The notes under the pieces were generated by a model. That model was given only the letters and a program-made list of their open reading frames with translations. It did not search any database and was not told the origin of the DNA. A program made the translations under genes and the position numbers. Shown here piece by piece: positions 1 to 8,273 of a stretch of DNA of 64,000 nt. Every line of letters starts with the position of its first letter. Positions within the stretch are counted from its first letter, which is position 1. This DNA is from Leyella stercorea (GTDB taxonomy: Bacteria; Bacteroidota; Bacteroidia; Bacteroidales; Bacteroidaceae). The stretch is taken from positions 55,144 to 119,143 of the forward strand of contig NZ_JADYUF010000002.1 of assembly GCF_021531655.1 (NCBI RefSeq). The letters run 5' to 3'.

Positions 1-104
1 AGGTCGTGATGGTTCTCTGCCATCCATCGGCCTAATTCTTCTGTCATACGGAAATAGTCGGGGTCGATATGCTCGTTGGCTGAGCAGAATACTGTAATTT
101 TCAT
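1..104 (-). CDS. LOG-family protein, N-terminal part only
   Basis: The minus-strand frame opens with ATG at 102-104 and runs off the left edge; only about 34 residues are visible. The start MKITVFCSANEHIDPDY is typical of the LOG (lysine decarboxylase-like, TIGR00730) Rossmann family, whose members include cytokinin riboside monophosphate phosphoribohydrolases acting in the cytoplasm. The catalytic PGGxGTxxE motif would lie outside the window, so activity cannot be judged. A 12-bp inverted repeat lies just upstream. Family call moderate because so little is visible. Confidence 0.6.
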   Translation of the reverse strand, partial: MKITVFCSANEHIDPDYFRMTEELGRWMAENHHD

Positions 105-121
105 AGTTGGTTGTTTGTTGT

Positions 122-158
122 GTAACTTAGCGTATTTTTGATTATGACGCTAAGTTAC
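122..158. terminator. 12-bp perfect inverted repeat (hairpin)
   Basis: GTAACTTAGCGT (122-133) is exactly complementary to ACGCTAAGTTAC (147-158) with a 13-base loop. It lies between the end of the decayed membrane-protein gene and the LOG-family start, both on the minus strand. There is no T tract after it, so it may be a factor-dependent terminator, an RNA-stability hairpin or an operator. Confidence 0.45.
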
Positions 159-259
159 AAACAAAATCCCGTATAGCAAAGCTTTTTAAAGAATCTTTAG
201 CCCCCACACTTCCTGTGTGATTTCTCTTACAAGGTCGAGTTTCGCCCATTGTTCTTCTA

Positions 260-868
260 TTATTGCTCTTTGCTCACCTCCTCAATCTGCTTTATTATTT
301 CGTCATTGGTCTTCTGCATCTTGCAGTAAATCCACCAGGAAACTGCTATTCCTATTACACCGCCCACGACACTGCCGTAGAATACACCCCACATACCTGT
401 GTCGGCATTTATCGACATGAGGTGCAAGCCTATTTCTATTGAGAACCATACGATTAAGCCTATTAAGGCTATTATCATTATGGCGGTTTGCTTAGTGCGA
501 CGTTGTTTCATTTTTAGCAATTTCTCCATAGTGTTGACAAGATTGTCGCGGCTGTAGTCGCTGTTTTTAATAGCTCGCATATTGATGTCGTAGTCGCACC
601 AAACATCACATAGGAGCAATATGATGAATGTGCCTAAACTCCACCAAGACATGTTGAAGTTGTACTTAACGGCAAAGGCTAAATACAGAAATATAGGGAT
701 GAGGGTAATTTCGCCTATGACAATCTTTTTTATCCATGAGAATTGCTTCTTCATCGACTCAGCCACAATACGGTCGTTGATAATCTCTTATTGCTCAAGT
801 TGTTTCTTGAACGATGCCATCTGCGAACGCATATTTTCGAGTTCGTTATTATTGTTGCTCTTTTCCAT
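260..868 (-). pseudogene. Membrane protein of an ECF-sigma operon, interrupted by an in-frame stop
   Basis: An ATG at 866-868 opens a frame (MEKSNNNNELENMRSQ...) that reads 26 codons, meets TAA at 788-790, and continues in the same frame (EIINDRIVAESMKKQ...) to 260. One CAA-to-TAA change would explain the stop. The part after it has three hydrophobic helices, roughly residues 17-55, 92-112 and 125-147 counted from a GTG at 766. After the final stop, the next frame (281 to 186) also reads protein-like (EEQWAKLDLVREITQEVWG), hinting at a second lesion at the C-terminus. It lies directly downstream of a damaged ECF sigma gene, an arrangement common in Bacteroidales. A shortened protein from the GTG is possible, but decay is the simpler reading. 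Function unknown. Confidence 0.65.
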
Positions 869-937
869 ATGAAATGATTTTGTAGGTTGAATAATCATTA
901 AACACTTAATATTAAACACTTAACATTTAACATTTAA

Positions 938-1418
938 TTATAGCTCCTTCATCCGTTTCAGTTGTTCACGGATGCGCACCAGTCTCACCGATACGTTTTT
1001 GGCTGTAATGCCAATGATAGCTGCTATTTCGTCGTAGCTGATGTCCTCGAGCCATAGCAGCACGATAGCACGGTCGAGAGGTTGCAAGCGGATTATGCGT
1101 TGATGCAGAAACTGTGCCTGTTCTGATTTTACTTCACGACTGTTGAAGTAGTCTATGTCCATAGACAGCTGTGTCTTATGGTTGCGCTTCTTGCGTTTGT
1201 CGATGGTGATGCAGGTGTTTAGGGCCACACGGTAAATCCATGTTTTGATGTTGCTGCGTCCGTCAAACGATTCCATTCCGTTCCATAGTCTTATGAGCAC
1301 CTCCTGAAACATGTCGGCAACCTCGTCATTGTCCTTTGAGAACATATAGCACACGGTGTATATAGTGCTACGGTTGCAACGGACAATGTCGGTGACATTG
1401 TTGTTCGTTTTCTTTCAT
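938..1418 (-). pseudogene. ECF sigma-70 factor with a frameshift near its start
   Basis: The frame 938-1354 encodes region 2 (YMFSKDNDEVADMFQEVLIRLW, then IKTWIYRVALNTC) and region 4 (LQPLDRAIVLLWLEDISYDEIA, then IGITAKNVSVRLVRIREQLK) of an extracytoplasmic-function sigma factor, 138 residues from a GTG. Relatives start about 20 residues earlier with a segment like MKENE..., then ...STIYTVCYMFS. Here RSTIYTVCYM is present in frame upstream of the GTG, but the frame closes at a TGA; the natural ATG (1416-1418, MKENEQ) is one base out of phase. A one-base indel between about 1395 and 1410 would restore the gene. Low-level translation from an internal start cannot be excluded. Confidence 0.65.
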
Positions 1419-1519
1419 AATTGATGTTTTATGTTTGGTATTTTTTATTCTTTAGACTAATGGTGGGTAAGGTTTGCTACGTGGAAAAAGATAAAAAAGT
1501 TTTTCTGGTGTGTATTTTT

Positions 1520-1554
1520 TTATGTGGTCGAGCGAAGGTAACTCGACCACATAA
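1520..1554. terminator. 13-bp inverted repeat after tex
   Basis: TTATGTGGTCGAG (1520-1532) pairs perfectly with CTCGACCACATAA (1542-1554). It sits just beyond the tex stop codon on the minus strand. In the tex transcript the stem is followed by A rather than U residues, so it is not a textbook intrinsic terminator on that strand; on the plus strand a T run precedes it. Confidence 0.5.
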
Positions 1555-1577
1555 GGTTAACGCCTTCTATTGTTGTA

Positions 1578-3704
1578 TTATTCTTTCATCGAGAGCGATA
1601 TGCGCTGGCGCTTACGGTCTACTTCAGTTACTCGCACTACAACGTGCTGGTGAAGTTTCACCACTTCGTTAGGGTCTTTCACGTAGCGGTCGGCAAGTTG
1701 TGATATGTGCACCAGTCCGTCGTGATGGACGCCAACGTCAACGAAGGCACCGAAGTTGGTGATGTTGGTCACGATGCCTGGAAGGAGCATTCCCACTTGA
1801 AGGTCGTCAATCTCGTGAACACGTGGGTCGAATTCGAAAACCTCTACTGCTGCACGCGGATCGCGTCCGGGGCGTTGAAGCTCAGCCATAATATCGGTGA
1901 GGGTTGGCATTCCAACAATATCGGTAACATAGTCCTTCAGACGTATTGACTTCTGAAGCTCCTTGTTGTCGATAAGTTCTGCCACGGTACAACCCTTGTC
2001 CTTTGCCATTGTCTTCACGATGTCGTAGCTCTCGGGGTGGACTGCACTATTGTCGAGCGGGTTCTTGGCTCCTGGTATGCGTAGGAAGCCGGCACATTGC
2101 ACGAAGGCTACAGGACCGAGGCGCGGCACCTTCTTAAGTTCGGCACGCGACTTGAACGCTCCGTTCTTCTCGCGATATTCGACGATGTTCTTGGCTGTAG
2201 TAGCGTTGAGTCCGCTGACGTACATCAACAGGTGGCGGCTTGCGGTATTGAGGTTAACGCCTACGGTGTTCACGCAAGATTCTACAACCATGTCCAAGCT
2301 CTTCTTCAGTTCGTTCTGGTCGACATCGTGCTGATACTGACCTACACCAATGCTCTTGGGGTCTATCTTTACAAGTTCGGCAAGCGGGTCCATGAGTCGG
2401 CGACCGATTGATACGGCTCCACGTACAGTCACGTCCTCGTTGGGGAATTCCTCACGTGCAGCCTCTGATGCAGAATAAACCGAGGCTCCGTCCTCGCTTA
2501 CTACAAAGACATTGATGTTAGAGTCGAGACCTATTTCTTTCAGGAATGTAGATGTTTCGCGACTGGCGGTTCCATTGCCAACGGCTATTGCCTCAATGTC
2601 GTATTTCTTCACCATGCTGAGCACCTGGCGTGCTGCACCTTGATGGTCGTTCTTGGGAGCGTGGGGATAGATAGCTTCGAAGTGGAGCAATGTGCCCTGT
2701 GCGTCAAGGCAAACTACTTTGCATCCTGTGCGGAAACCTGGGTCGATGCCCATTACTCGCTTCTGGCCCAATGGAGCAGCAAGGAGGAGCTGACGCAGAT
2801 TTTCAGCAAACACTTCTATTGCTTCATTATCGGCACTTTGCTTGCTTGAGAGGGCGAACTCGGTCTCAATAGATGGCTTAAGGAGACGCTTGAATGCGTC
2901 ATCGGCAGCTTCGCCCACAAGTTTACTACACTCGCTACGTCCCAATACGTACTGGCGATGAATCTTCTCCTTACACACTTCCTCGTCGGCAGAAATGCTG
3001 ATGCGAAGGAAGCCTTCCTTTTCGCCACGACGCATGGCAAGCAGGCGGTGTGACGAACAACGTCGAAGTGGTTCGGAGAAGTCAAAGTAGTCGCTGTACT
3101 TCTGTGCCTCGTCTTCTTCGGCTTTTGTCTTCACAACTTTCGAAGAAATCACGGCCTCGCGTTTGAATACATTTCTGATGGCCTTGCGCACGTCCTCGTT
3201 CTCATTGACAGCTTCGGCTATGATAAACTTGGCGCCCTGAATAGCGTCTTCCACCGACTTAACGTCGCCCTTTACAAATTTCTCTGCCGTTCGGAATGGA
3301 TTGGAGTCGCGCTGCAACAGGATGGTTTGTGCCAAAGGCTCCAGTCCTTGCTGGCGTGCAATGTCGGCTTTGGTGCGGCGTTTGGGTTTGTATGGCAAAT
3401 AGATGTCCTCTAGTTCTGACATTACCCAGCAGTTTTCTATGCGCTGGCGCAATTGGTCGGTCATTTTGCCATGGTCTTCTATTGTAGAAATTATGGTTTC
3501 CTTGCGCTTTGCCACATCCTGCAGCTTCTCGCGCATAAGTGCAATGTCTGAAACCTGCACCTCGTCAAGATTGCCAGTGCGCTCCTTGCGGTAGCGACTG
3601 ATGAATGGCACGGTACAGTTTTCGTCGAGAAGTTCGAGGGTGTTTTCGACACTACTTTCAGACAATGATAATGTGTCGGCAATGATTCTTGTAAATACGT
3701 TCAT
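1578..3704 (-). CDS. tex: Tex-family RNA-binding transcription accessory protein
   Basis: 708 residues, normal for Tex. An N-terminal helical region (FISRYRKERTGNLDEVQV) is followed by a YqgF/RNase-H-like domain (VMGIDPGFRTGCKVV, about residue 320), helix-hairpin-helix repeats (LNTASRHLLMYVSGL; LKKVPRLGPVAFVQCAGFL, about 490-560) and a C-terminal S1 RNA-binding domain (GIVTNITNFGAFVDVGVHHDG to RISLSMKE). Tex is a conserved cytoplasmic protein that binds nucleic acid and affects transcription. Start chosen at the ATG at 3704, which precedes the conserved N-terminus. A TTTG-N19-TATCTTTG promoter lies about 100 bases upstream. Nothing looks damaged. Confidence 0.95.
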   Translation of the reverse strand: MNVFTRIIADTLSLSESSVENTLELLDENCTVPFISRYRKERTGNLDEVQVSDIALMREKLQDVAKRKETIISTIEDHGKMTDQLRQRIENCWVMSELEDIYLPYKPKRRTKADIARQQGLEPLAQTILLQRDSNPFRTAEKFVKGDVKSVEDAIQGAKFIIAEAVNENEDVRKAIRNVFKREAVISSKVVKTKAEEDEAQKYSDYFDFSEPLRRCSSHRLLAMRRGEKEGFLRISISADEEVCKEKIHRQYVLGRSECSKLVGEAADDAFKRLLKPSIETEFALSSKQSADNEAIEVFAENLRQLLLAAPLGQKRVMGIDPGFRTGCKVVCLDAQGTLLHFEAIYPHAPKNDHQGAARQVLSMVKKYDIEAIAVGNGTASRETSTFLKEIGLDSNINVFVVSEDGASVYSASEAAREEFPNEDVTVRGAVSIGRRLMDPLAELVKIDPKSIGVGQYQHDVDQNELKKSLDMVVESCVNTVGVNLNTASRHLLMYVSGLNATTAKNIVEYREKNGAFKSRAELKKVPRLGPVAFVQCAGFLRIPGAKNPLDNSAVHPESYDIVKTMAKDKGCTVAELIDNKELQKSIRLKDYVTDIVGMPTLTDIMAELQRPGRDPRAAVEVFEFDPRVHEIDDLQVGMLLPGIVTNITNFGAFVDVGVHHDGLVHISQLADRYVKDPNEVVKLHQHVVVRVTEVDRKRQRISLSMKE

Positions 3705-3799
3705 TATATATAATAAGGTATATGTGTCTACAGACCAGATAGGTAAACCTAAATTGTATAGGTAAGCCTAAATAGTTCTGAGTTGCTAAATAGTTTCTG

Positions 3800-3830
3800 C
3801 AAAGATAGTGCAAACCGAAGACAATACAAA
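3800..3830 (-). promoter_or_regulatory. Bacteroidota-type promoter for tex
   Basis: On the minus strand TTTG (3827-3830) and TATCTTTG (3800-3807) are separated by exactly 19 bases, matching the Bacteroidota -33/-7 consensus. The spacer sequence recurs almost unchanged in two other places (3874-3906 and 52485-52515), so it belongs to a repeated promoter-like module. Confidence 0.7.
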
Positions 3831-3848
3831 ACAAGCTCGCTTGTTTTT
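3828..3848 (-). terminator. Small hairpin between XRE gene and tex
   Basis: AACAAGC and GCTTGTT pair around a two-base loop; on the minus strand four T residues follow. It would end the upstream XRE transcript and overlaps the -33 element of the tex promoter. Confidence 0.45.
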
Positions 3849-3873
3849 ATTGTTGAGGTGCAGCATATCTTAT

Positions 3874-3906
3874 CAAGAGATAGTGCAAACCGAGGACAAT
3901 ACAAAA
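3874..3906 (-). repeat. Second copy of the promoter-like repeat, -7 box altered
   Basis: The 29-base segment beginning GATAGTGCAAACCGA is repeated here and at 3804-3832 with one substitution. Read on the minus strand it has TTTG, a 20-base spacer and TATCTCTTG, which departs from TAnnTTTG. Probably a duplicated, weakened promoter just downstream of the XRE gene. Confidence 0.5.
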
Positions 3907-3913
3907 CTGTCTT

Positions 3914-4432
3914 TTACATATTCTTCGGTACGAAGGTCTCCCATGTCTGGTCGTCGTAGAATATTCTTATCTCTACGATATGACGTTCGTTTTTGTCGCA
4001 ATTTTTTACCAACTGTATTCCACGTGTTTTGCTTGTGTTTTCAGGACCGGATGTCTCGGATGTTTCGGTGGCAGATGTTTCAATCCTTGGGTGGTTGTCA
4101 ATGTTTGAGTTGATCGTATCGCTAATACTACCAGCGGTTTCTGGCGTGCTGTCAAAGTCAAGTGCAGAATTAGTGGGTGGGGTAGTATTTGAGTTGAGCA
4201 TAGCTCCTGCCTCAGAGTTGCGATAGTCGGTCATAGCTCCACGGCCGAACAAGAGCCAGTCAGTAGAGATGTCAGGAAACCGGCTCTTGATAGCATCGAC
4301 GATTTTGAGCGACGGAGCTGTGCGTCCAGTGAAAATGCTGCTGAGTGTAGCTGGAGCAATTTTTATGTTCTCTGCAAACTCCTGCTGGGTCATGTGCTGC
4401 GACTCAATAATTCTTTTTATTCTGTCTTTCAT
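3914..4432 (-). CDS. XRE-family helix-turn-helix transcriptional regulator
   Basis: 172 residues. The N-terminal 65 residues form an HTH_3 domain (RIKRIIESQHMTQQEFAENI, then APATLSSIFTGRTAPSLKIV and STDWLLFGRG). The rest is Ser/Thr/Asn-rich and probably disordered, ending in a short conserved-looking tail (RHIVEIRIFYDDQTWETFVP). The layout suggests a DNA-binding head with an oligomerisation or sensing tail; the target is unknown. I chose the second Met (4432) because MKDRIKRI is the usual family start; a Met two codons earlier is equally open. It has its own promoter. It could be a cell regulator or a domesticated phage-type repressor. Confidence 0.85.
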   Translation of the reverse strand: MKDRIKRIIESQHMTQQEFAENIKIAPATLSSIFTGRTAPSLKIVDAIKSRFPDISTDWLLFGRGAMTDYRNSEAGAMLNSNTTPPTNSALDFDSTPETAGSISDTINSNIDNHPRIETSATETSETSGPENTSKTRGIQLVKNCDKNERHIVEIRIFYDDQTWETFVPKNM

Positions 4433-4471
4433 ATGCAATGATGATGAATTCTTGTTTGTTCTTCTTTTTTA

Positions 4472-4502
4472 CAAAGTTAAATCAAAAAAATGAAATATAC
4501 AA
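4472..4502 (-). promoter_or_regulatory. Promoter of the XRE regulator
   Basis: On the minus strand TTG (4500-4502), 20 bases, then TAACTTTG (4472-4479), about 40 bases before the start codon. Confidence 0.6.
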
Positions 4503-5089
4503 CTTTTGCAAGATATAATTAATTGCGTAAGTACACATTTGTATATGTAAATATGAGCAAGTTTGATTTGTTGTATATGGTAGTATGTGAATTGTAGCGT
4601 ACTTGTCTGGTATTTTATCAGCAAAAGCTTTGTCTTTTACTTTAACGTTATTCTATAATTAACTGATTAATAAAGTATATAATTATGTATTGATAATGAT
4701 GAATATACATTAAAACGATTAAAAACCTACTTTGTTTAATTATATGCTTATAATAAGCTTTAAAATGAATGCACTAAAATACTTATTATCAGGTATTTAC
4801 CGATAATGTCGTAATACGATATGAATATTCATACACAAAAACACATCTTTTGATTTACAAATCAATATGTTTAAATATTGTAGATTTGTAAATATGAAAA
4901 TAGAATGTGGATTTACAAATCCATATTTGCAAACCGTTGTTTTTGGCAATACGAATTTGTGTATTGGCTTTTTCGAATGTAAAAATATGTAAAACCTAAA
5001 TCTTTTAAGCCTTCAATACTTCATTTTTCGCAATACAGAAGAATTCTGAACTAAGGATTATGTGGCTTGATTTTTTGCAGAAATAAAGG
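4503..5089. other. AT-rich gene-free stretch
   Basis: No credible coding frame on either strand. The stretch is strongly AT-rich. Around 4852-4922 three related words occur (GATTTACAAATC, GATTTGTAAAT and GGATTTACAAATCC), the first and last perfect palindromes; they could be binding sites for the adjacent XRE regulator, but nothing ties them to it. Confidence 0.4.
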
Positions 5090-5133
5090 GGTAAAAAATG
5101 GCCTAACTCCCATATTCTTTAGGAAGTTAGGCC
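5090..5133 (-). terminator. Intrinsic terminator of holA
   Basis: GGCCTAACTcC and GgAGTTAGGCC form a strong stem (5100-5133); on the minus strand it is followed by ATTTTTTA. It lies about 60 bases past the holA stop codon. Confidence 0.85.
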
Positions 5134-5194
5134 GGAAAAATAGGTCTGCACCGTTTCTAATTCTAGGAATGAAACTGGTAGAAAATATGCTTTT

Positions 5195-6226
5195 TTAGTG
5201 CAACATGAAGAAGATTAGCTCCTTCATAAGGTCGCCAGTTGAGGTGTTTTGGTTGTCCAACCCCTTACTTTTGGCTTCGATTTCCCTTAGTTTGGATAAA
5301 ATCTGTAGAGTTTTCATTGCAGTGAAGTTTCTCATACCAGTGCGATAGTCCTTCAGACCCCACACCGACTTCAGATCAAGAAAGGCTGCGAGATTGTTGT
5401 CGTTGTTACGATCGGGCGCATAGAATGCTACCATCAGATTCTGGAAGTAAGAGTATAGTAAAGGCAGGCATGCAAACAGCGAACCTGCTTTGGGATTTTT
5501 GTCAAAATATTTTACTATCTGATTTGCCTTGAAAACATTCCTTTCGATTATGGCTGTCTTCAGTTCGAACACATTAAAGTCCTTGCTTACCCCTATTTCA
5601 CGTTCTACAATTTCGGGTGTGATGCGTCGGTTGTCGTCGGGCAGTGAGATCATCACTTTCTCTAGTTCAGAGATAAGTCGGCTCAAGTCAGCGCCAATGT
5701 GTTCAGCTATCATCGAACACGATTTTGGGTCGATGGCAACGTGGTTGTCTTTGAGGTATTTCTCAATGAACGAGGGTAGCTCGAAGTCACGTTTCTTCTT
5801 GCTTTCAAATACCACTCCTACTGCCTCGGCCTTGCCTACTATCTTCTTTCGCTTGTCGATAGTGCCGTTTTTGTAGCAGATAACAAGTATAGTAGACTGT
5901 AGCGGTATTTCGAAGTATCGCTCCAAGGCATCAAGCGATTTCAACGCCTGCGCCTCCTTTACTATTACTACACGATAGGACGATGGCATTACGGGGTAGC
6001 CTTTACATAGGTCGGATATTTGGGCGGCTGATGTGTCAGCACCGAATACTATGGTCTGGTTGAAGTCGCGGTCGTCGGGCTCAATGACGTTCTCTGCGAT
6101 ATAGTCGGCTATCTTGTCGATGTAGTAAGGTTCATCGCCCATAAGTATGTATACCGGTGCATATTTTTTGGCTTTTAGGTCGCGCATGATTGTTTCATAC
6201 GTAGCCACGGATTTTCTTTCTGCCAT
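5195..6226 (-). CDS. holA: DNA polymerase III delta subunit
   Basis: 343 residues, normal for HolA. It begins with the usual clamp-loader N-terminus (RDLKAKKYAPVYILMGDEPYYIDKI) and includes FGADTSAAQISDLCKGYPVM, the central VVIVKEAQALKSLDALERYF segment and the C-terminal helical domain (KANQIVKYFDKNPKAGSLFA). Delta opens the sliding clamp for loading at the replication fork. It is transcribed alone, with a strong terminator after it, and is divergent from the HSDR_N-like gene. Confidence 0.93.
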   Translation of the reverse strand: MAERKSVATYETIMRDLKAKKYAPVYILMGDEPYYIDKIADYIAENVIEPDDRDFNQTIVFGADTSAAQISDLCKGYPVMPSSYRVVIVKEAQALKSLDALERYFEIPLQSTILVICYKNGTIDKRKKIVGKAEAVGVVFESKKKRDFELPSFIEKYLKDNHVAIDPKSCSMIAEHIGADLSRLISELEKVMISLPDDNRRITPEIVEREIGVSKDFNVFELKTAIIERNVFKANQIVKYFDKNPKAGSLFACLPLLYSYFQNLMVAFYAPDRNNDNNLAAFLDLKSVWGLKDYRTGMRNFTAMKTLQILSKLREIEAKSKGLDNQNTSTGDLMKELIFFMLH

Positions 6227-6299
6227 AATAATTATATTATAAGGTGTAAAAATAAATTAACGGGTAGCTTTACGGCTCGTTATTCTCGTTAAAATTGCA

Positions 6300-6307
6300 T
6301 ACTTTTG
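6300..6307 (+). promoter_or_regulatory. Possible -7 box for the 6354 gene
   Basis: TACTTTTG fits TAnnTTTG, 46 bases before the ATG at 6354. No good -33 element at 19-20 bases, so the call is weak. Confidence 0.35.
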
Positions 6308-6353
6308 TATGCTGTTTGCCGCCAGTGCGGCATTTAAAAGCAAAATTACGAAA

Positions 6354-6818
6354 ATGATTCGATTAAATCTACCAACTTTCGAAATAAAGTTATCAGGAAC
6401 CAAAGAACATCCGCGAATATTCGACATTCTGCGCCGTCGCTATGTGGCTCTCACGCCCGAAGAATGGGTGCGTCAGCACTTTGTCCACTTCCTTACAGGA
6501 CACAAGGGTTACCCTGCTGCTCTTATGGCCAACGAGGTGGGGCTGATGATTGGTAATAAGAAGTTACGGGCTGACAGCGTGCTGTACGACCGTCAGTTGC
6601 ACCCTCGCATGATAATAGAGTACAAGGCTCCGTCAATCGAAATAACACAGAAGGTGTTTGACCAGATTGCAGCCTACAATCTCTTATTGCATGTTGATTA
6701 TCTCGTTATGAGCAATGGATTTCAGCATTATTGCTGCCGTATGGACTACGAGAATCGTAGATATGAGTTCTTGAAGGAAATTCCTGATTATAGTGATATC
6801 AATAGTCCCAACCAATGA
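6354..6818 (+). CDS. Type I restriction R-subunit N-domain-like protein (HSDR_N_2 type)
   Basis: 154 residues from the ATG at 6354 (MIRLNLPTFEIKL); upstream in-frame codons read like untranslated sequence. The core ALTPEEWVRQHFVHFLTGHKG, then LRADSVLYDR and MIIEYKAPSIEITQKVFDQI match the small stand-alone HSDR_N_2 family, which has a PD-(D/E)xK nuclease-like fold: Asp of RADSV, Glu and Lys of IEYKA. No helicase, methylase or specificity gene is nearby, so this is not a restriction system. Its stop overlaps the next gene by four bases (ATGA), implying coupled translation. Family call good; biochemical role unknown. Confidence 0.75.
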   Translation: MIRLNLPTFEIKLSGTKEHPRIFDILRRRYVALTPEEWVRQHFVHFLTGHKGYPAALMANEVGLMIGNKKLRADSVLYDRQLHPRMIIEYKAPSIEITQKVFDQIAAYNLLLHVDYLVMSNGFQHYCCRMDYENRRYEFLKEIPDYSDINSPNQ

Positions 6819-7414
6819 ATATGACAGAACATAAGAACGAGTCGGAAATGACGACTGAATATGAAAAAATGCGTAGTCAACAGCTGTATTGCTTTGAGGA
6901 TTCTGAGGTAATGGCAAGTATAGTCCGTGCAAATGAGCTGTGCACAAAATTTTCAATGATGACACTTGCCTCGTCTGAATACAGGTCGACTGTCGAGACA
7001 CTAATCCCTGGCATACCGAAGTCGTCAGTTATCATTCCTCCATTTCGTTGCGACCATGGACATGGTATTAATATAGGTGAGCACACGTTCATCAATTACG
7101 ACTGTATAATGCTTGATGGTGGAGAAATAACTATAGGGGCGCACTGTAAGATAGGTCCTCGCTGTCAGTTTTTCACGCCACAACATCCTATCGACTATGA
7201 GGAGCGTATGCAGCCTGTGGAGACCTGTCATCCTATCAGAATAGGCGATAACTGCTGGCTTGGTGGTAGCGTCACGGTGTGTCCAGGAGTAACGATTGGG
7301 CCTCGTAGCATCATTGCTGCAGGAAGCGTCGTGATTTGCGATATCCCTGCCGACTCAATGGCAGCTGGCAATCCGGCTGTGGTGAAGAAAAGACTCATAA
7401 GGAATACGGATTGA
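6815..7414 (+). CDS. Sugar O-acetyltransferase, maltose/galactoside type
   Basis: 199 residues. An N-terminal cap (MTTEYEKMRSQQLYCFEDSE) precedes a left-handed beta-helix of hexapeptide repeats (INIGEHTFINYDCIMLDGG, ITIGAHCKIGPRCQFFTPQH, IRIGDNCWLGGSVTVCPGV). The FTPQHPID segment carries the catalytic His of the LbH_MAT_GAT family, which moves acetyl from acetyl-CoA to sugar hydroxyls. The start overlaps the upstream stop (ATGA); an internal Met at 6848 fits the family N-terminus better and is an alternative. Substrate not predictable. Confidence 0.88.
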   Translation: MNMTEHKNESEMTTEYEKMRSQQLYCFEDSEVMASIVRANELCTKFSMMTLASSEYRSTVETLIPGIPKSSVIIPPFRCDHGHGINIGEHTFINYDCIMLDGGEITIGAHCKIGPRCQFFTPQHPIDYEERMQPVETCHPIRIGDNCWLGGSVTVCPGVTIGPRSIIAAGSVVICDIPADSMAAGNPAVVKKRLIRNTD

Positions 7415-7464
7415 TAATGTTGATAATAATACAAAGTGATAAAAAATAAAAACGAAAAGAAATA

Positions 7465-8262
7465 ATGGGAGTAGGAAGATGGATAGGCGGATTTCTTGGC
7501 TTTATGTCGGGTGGGCCGCTCGGAGCACTTGCCGGCTATGCTATAGGTTGGCTGTTTGAGAAGGGGGCTGAAGGATTCAGCGGTGAAGACAATGTGTATA
7601 ATGCCAACCGCCAGTATGGTGGTTATACAGAGCAACAGCAGTATGAGGGACAGCGCAATTCGTTTCTGTTTTCGTTGCTTGTTCTCGCTTCGTATATAAT
7701 GAAGGCTGATGGGAGGGTAATGCACTCTGAGATGGAATTTGTACGCTCTTTCCTGCGTCGCAATTTCGGCGAGATGGCAGTACAACAGGGCGAGCAGATA
7801 TTGCTTCGCCTGTTTGAGCGTCAGAAGCAGATGGGCAATATGGCGTTTAAGGATGTGATACGCGACTCATGTGCTGAGATAGCGCAGCATATGGAATACT
7901 CGCAGCGTCTGCAACTCGTCAACTTCCTCGTGATGATAGCACAGGCCGATGGTAGTGTGCCGCAGAGCGAGATTGAAGCCTTGCAGTTTATAGCAGCAAA
8001 TCTTGGTCTTTCTGTCGAAGACTTGAATTCAATGCTCAATCTGTCGTCGGGCGGCAATAATCTTGATGCTGCCTACAAGGTGCTTGGCATCGCCCCAGAC
8101 GCTTCTGATGATGAGGTGAAGGCTGCCTACCGCCGCATGGCTCTGAAGCATCATCCCGACCGTGTAGCTACGCTTGGAGAGGATGTACGTAAGGCTGCCG
8201 AACAGAAGTTCCAGGAAATCAATGCTGCCAAGGAGACAATATACAAGGCAAGGGGACTGTAG
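7465..8262 (+). CDS. TerB-like and DnaJ-domain protein (DjlA type)
   Basis: 265 residues. A Gly-rich hydrophobic N-terminus (WIGGFLGFMSGGPLGALAGY), possibly a membrane anchor, is followed by a TerB-like helical domain (about 70-190; IMKADGRVMHSEMEFV and MIAQADGSVPQSEIEAL carry the two acidic repeats) and a C-terminal J domain (about 200-265; HHPDR holds the HPD motif). The layout resembles DjlA, a membrane-tethered DnaK co-chaperone. It ends a plus-strand run that starts at 6354 and is followed by a 22-bp repeat array and terminator. Confidence 0.85.
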   Translation: MGVGRWIGGFLGFMSGGPLGALAGYAIGWLFEKGAEGFSGEDNVYNANRQYGGYTEQQQYEGQRNSFLFSLLVLASYIMKADGRVMHSEMEFVRSFLRRNFGEMAVQQGEQILLRLFERQKQMGNMAFKDVIRDSCAEIAQHMEYSQRLQLVNFLVMIAQADGSVPQSEIEALQFIAANLGLSVEDLNSMLNLSSGGNNLDAAYKVLGIAPDASDDEVKAAYRRMALKHHPDRVATLGEDVRKAAEQKFQEINAAKETIYKARGL

Positions 8263-8273
8263 TGCGACAGGAA

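Noticed and set aside
788..790. Programmed readthrough or recoding at the TAA
   Set aside because: Codon is TAA, the least leaky stop, and no selenocysteine-type structure was visible; a plain nonsense change is simpler given the frameshift in the neighbouring sigma gene.
4852..4922. A fifth 22-bp array
   Set aside because: The GATTTACAAATC-like words are 31 and 27 bases apart, so the period does not fit.
6354..6818. Type I restriction-modification system
   Set aside because: No hsdM, hsdS or helicase part nearby; the protein is a small stand-alone family member.
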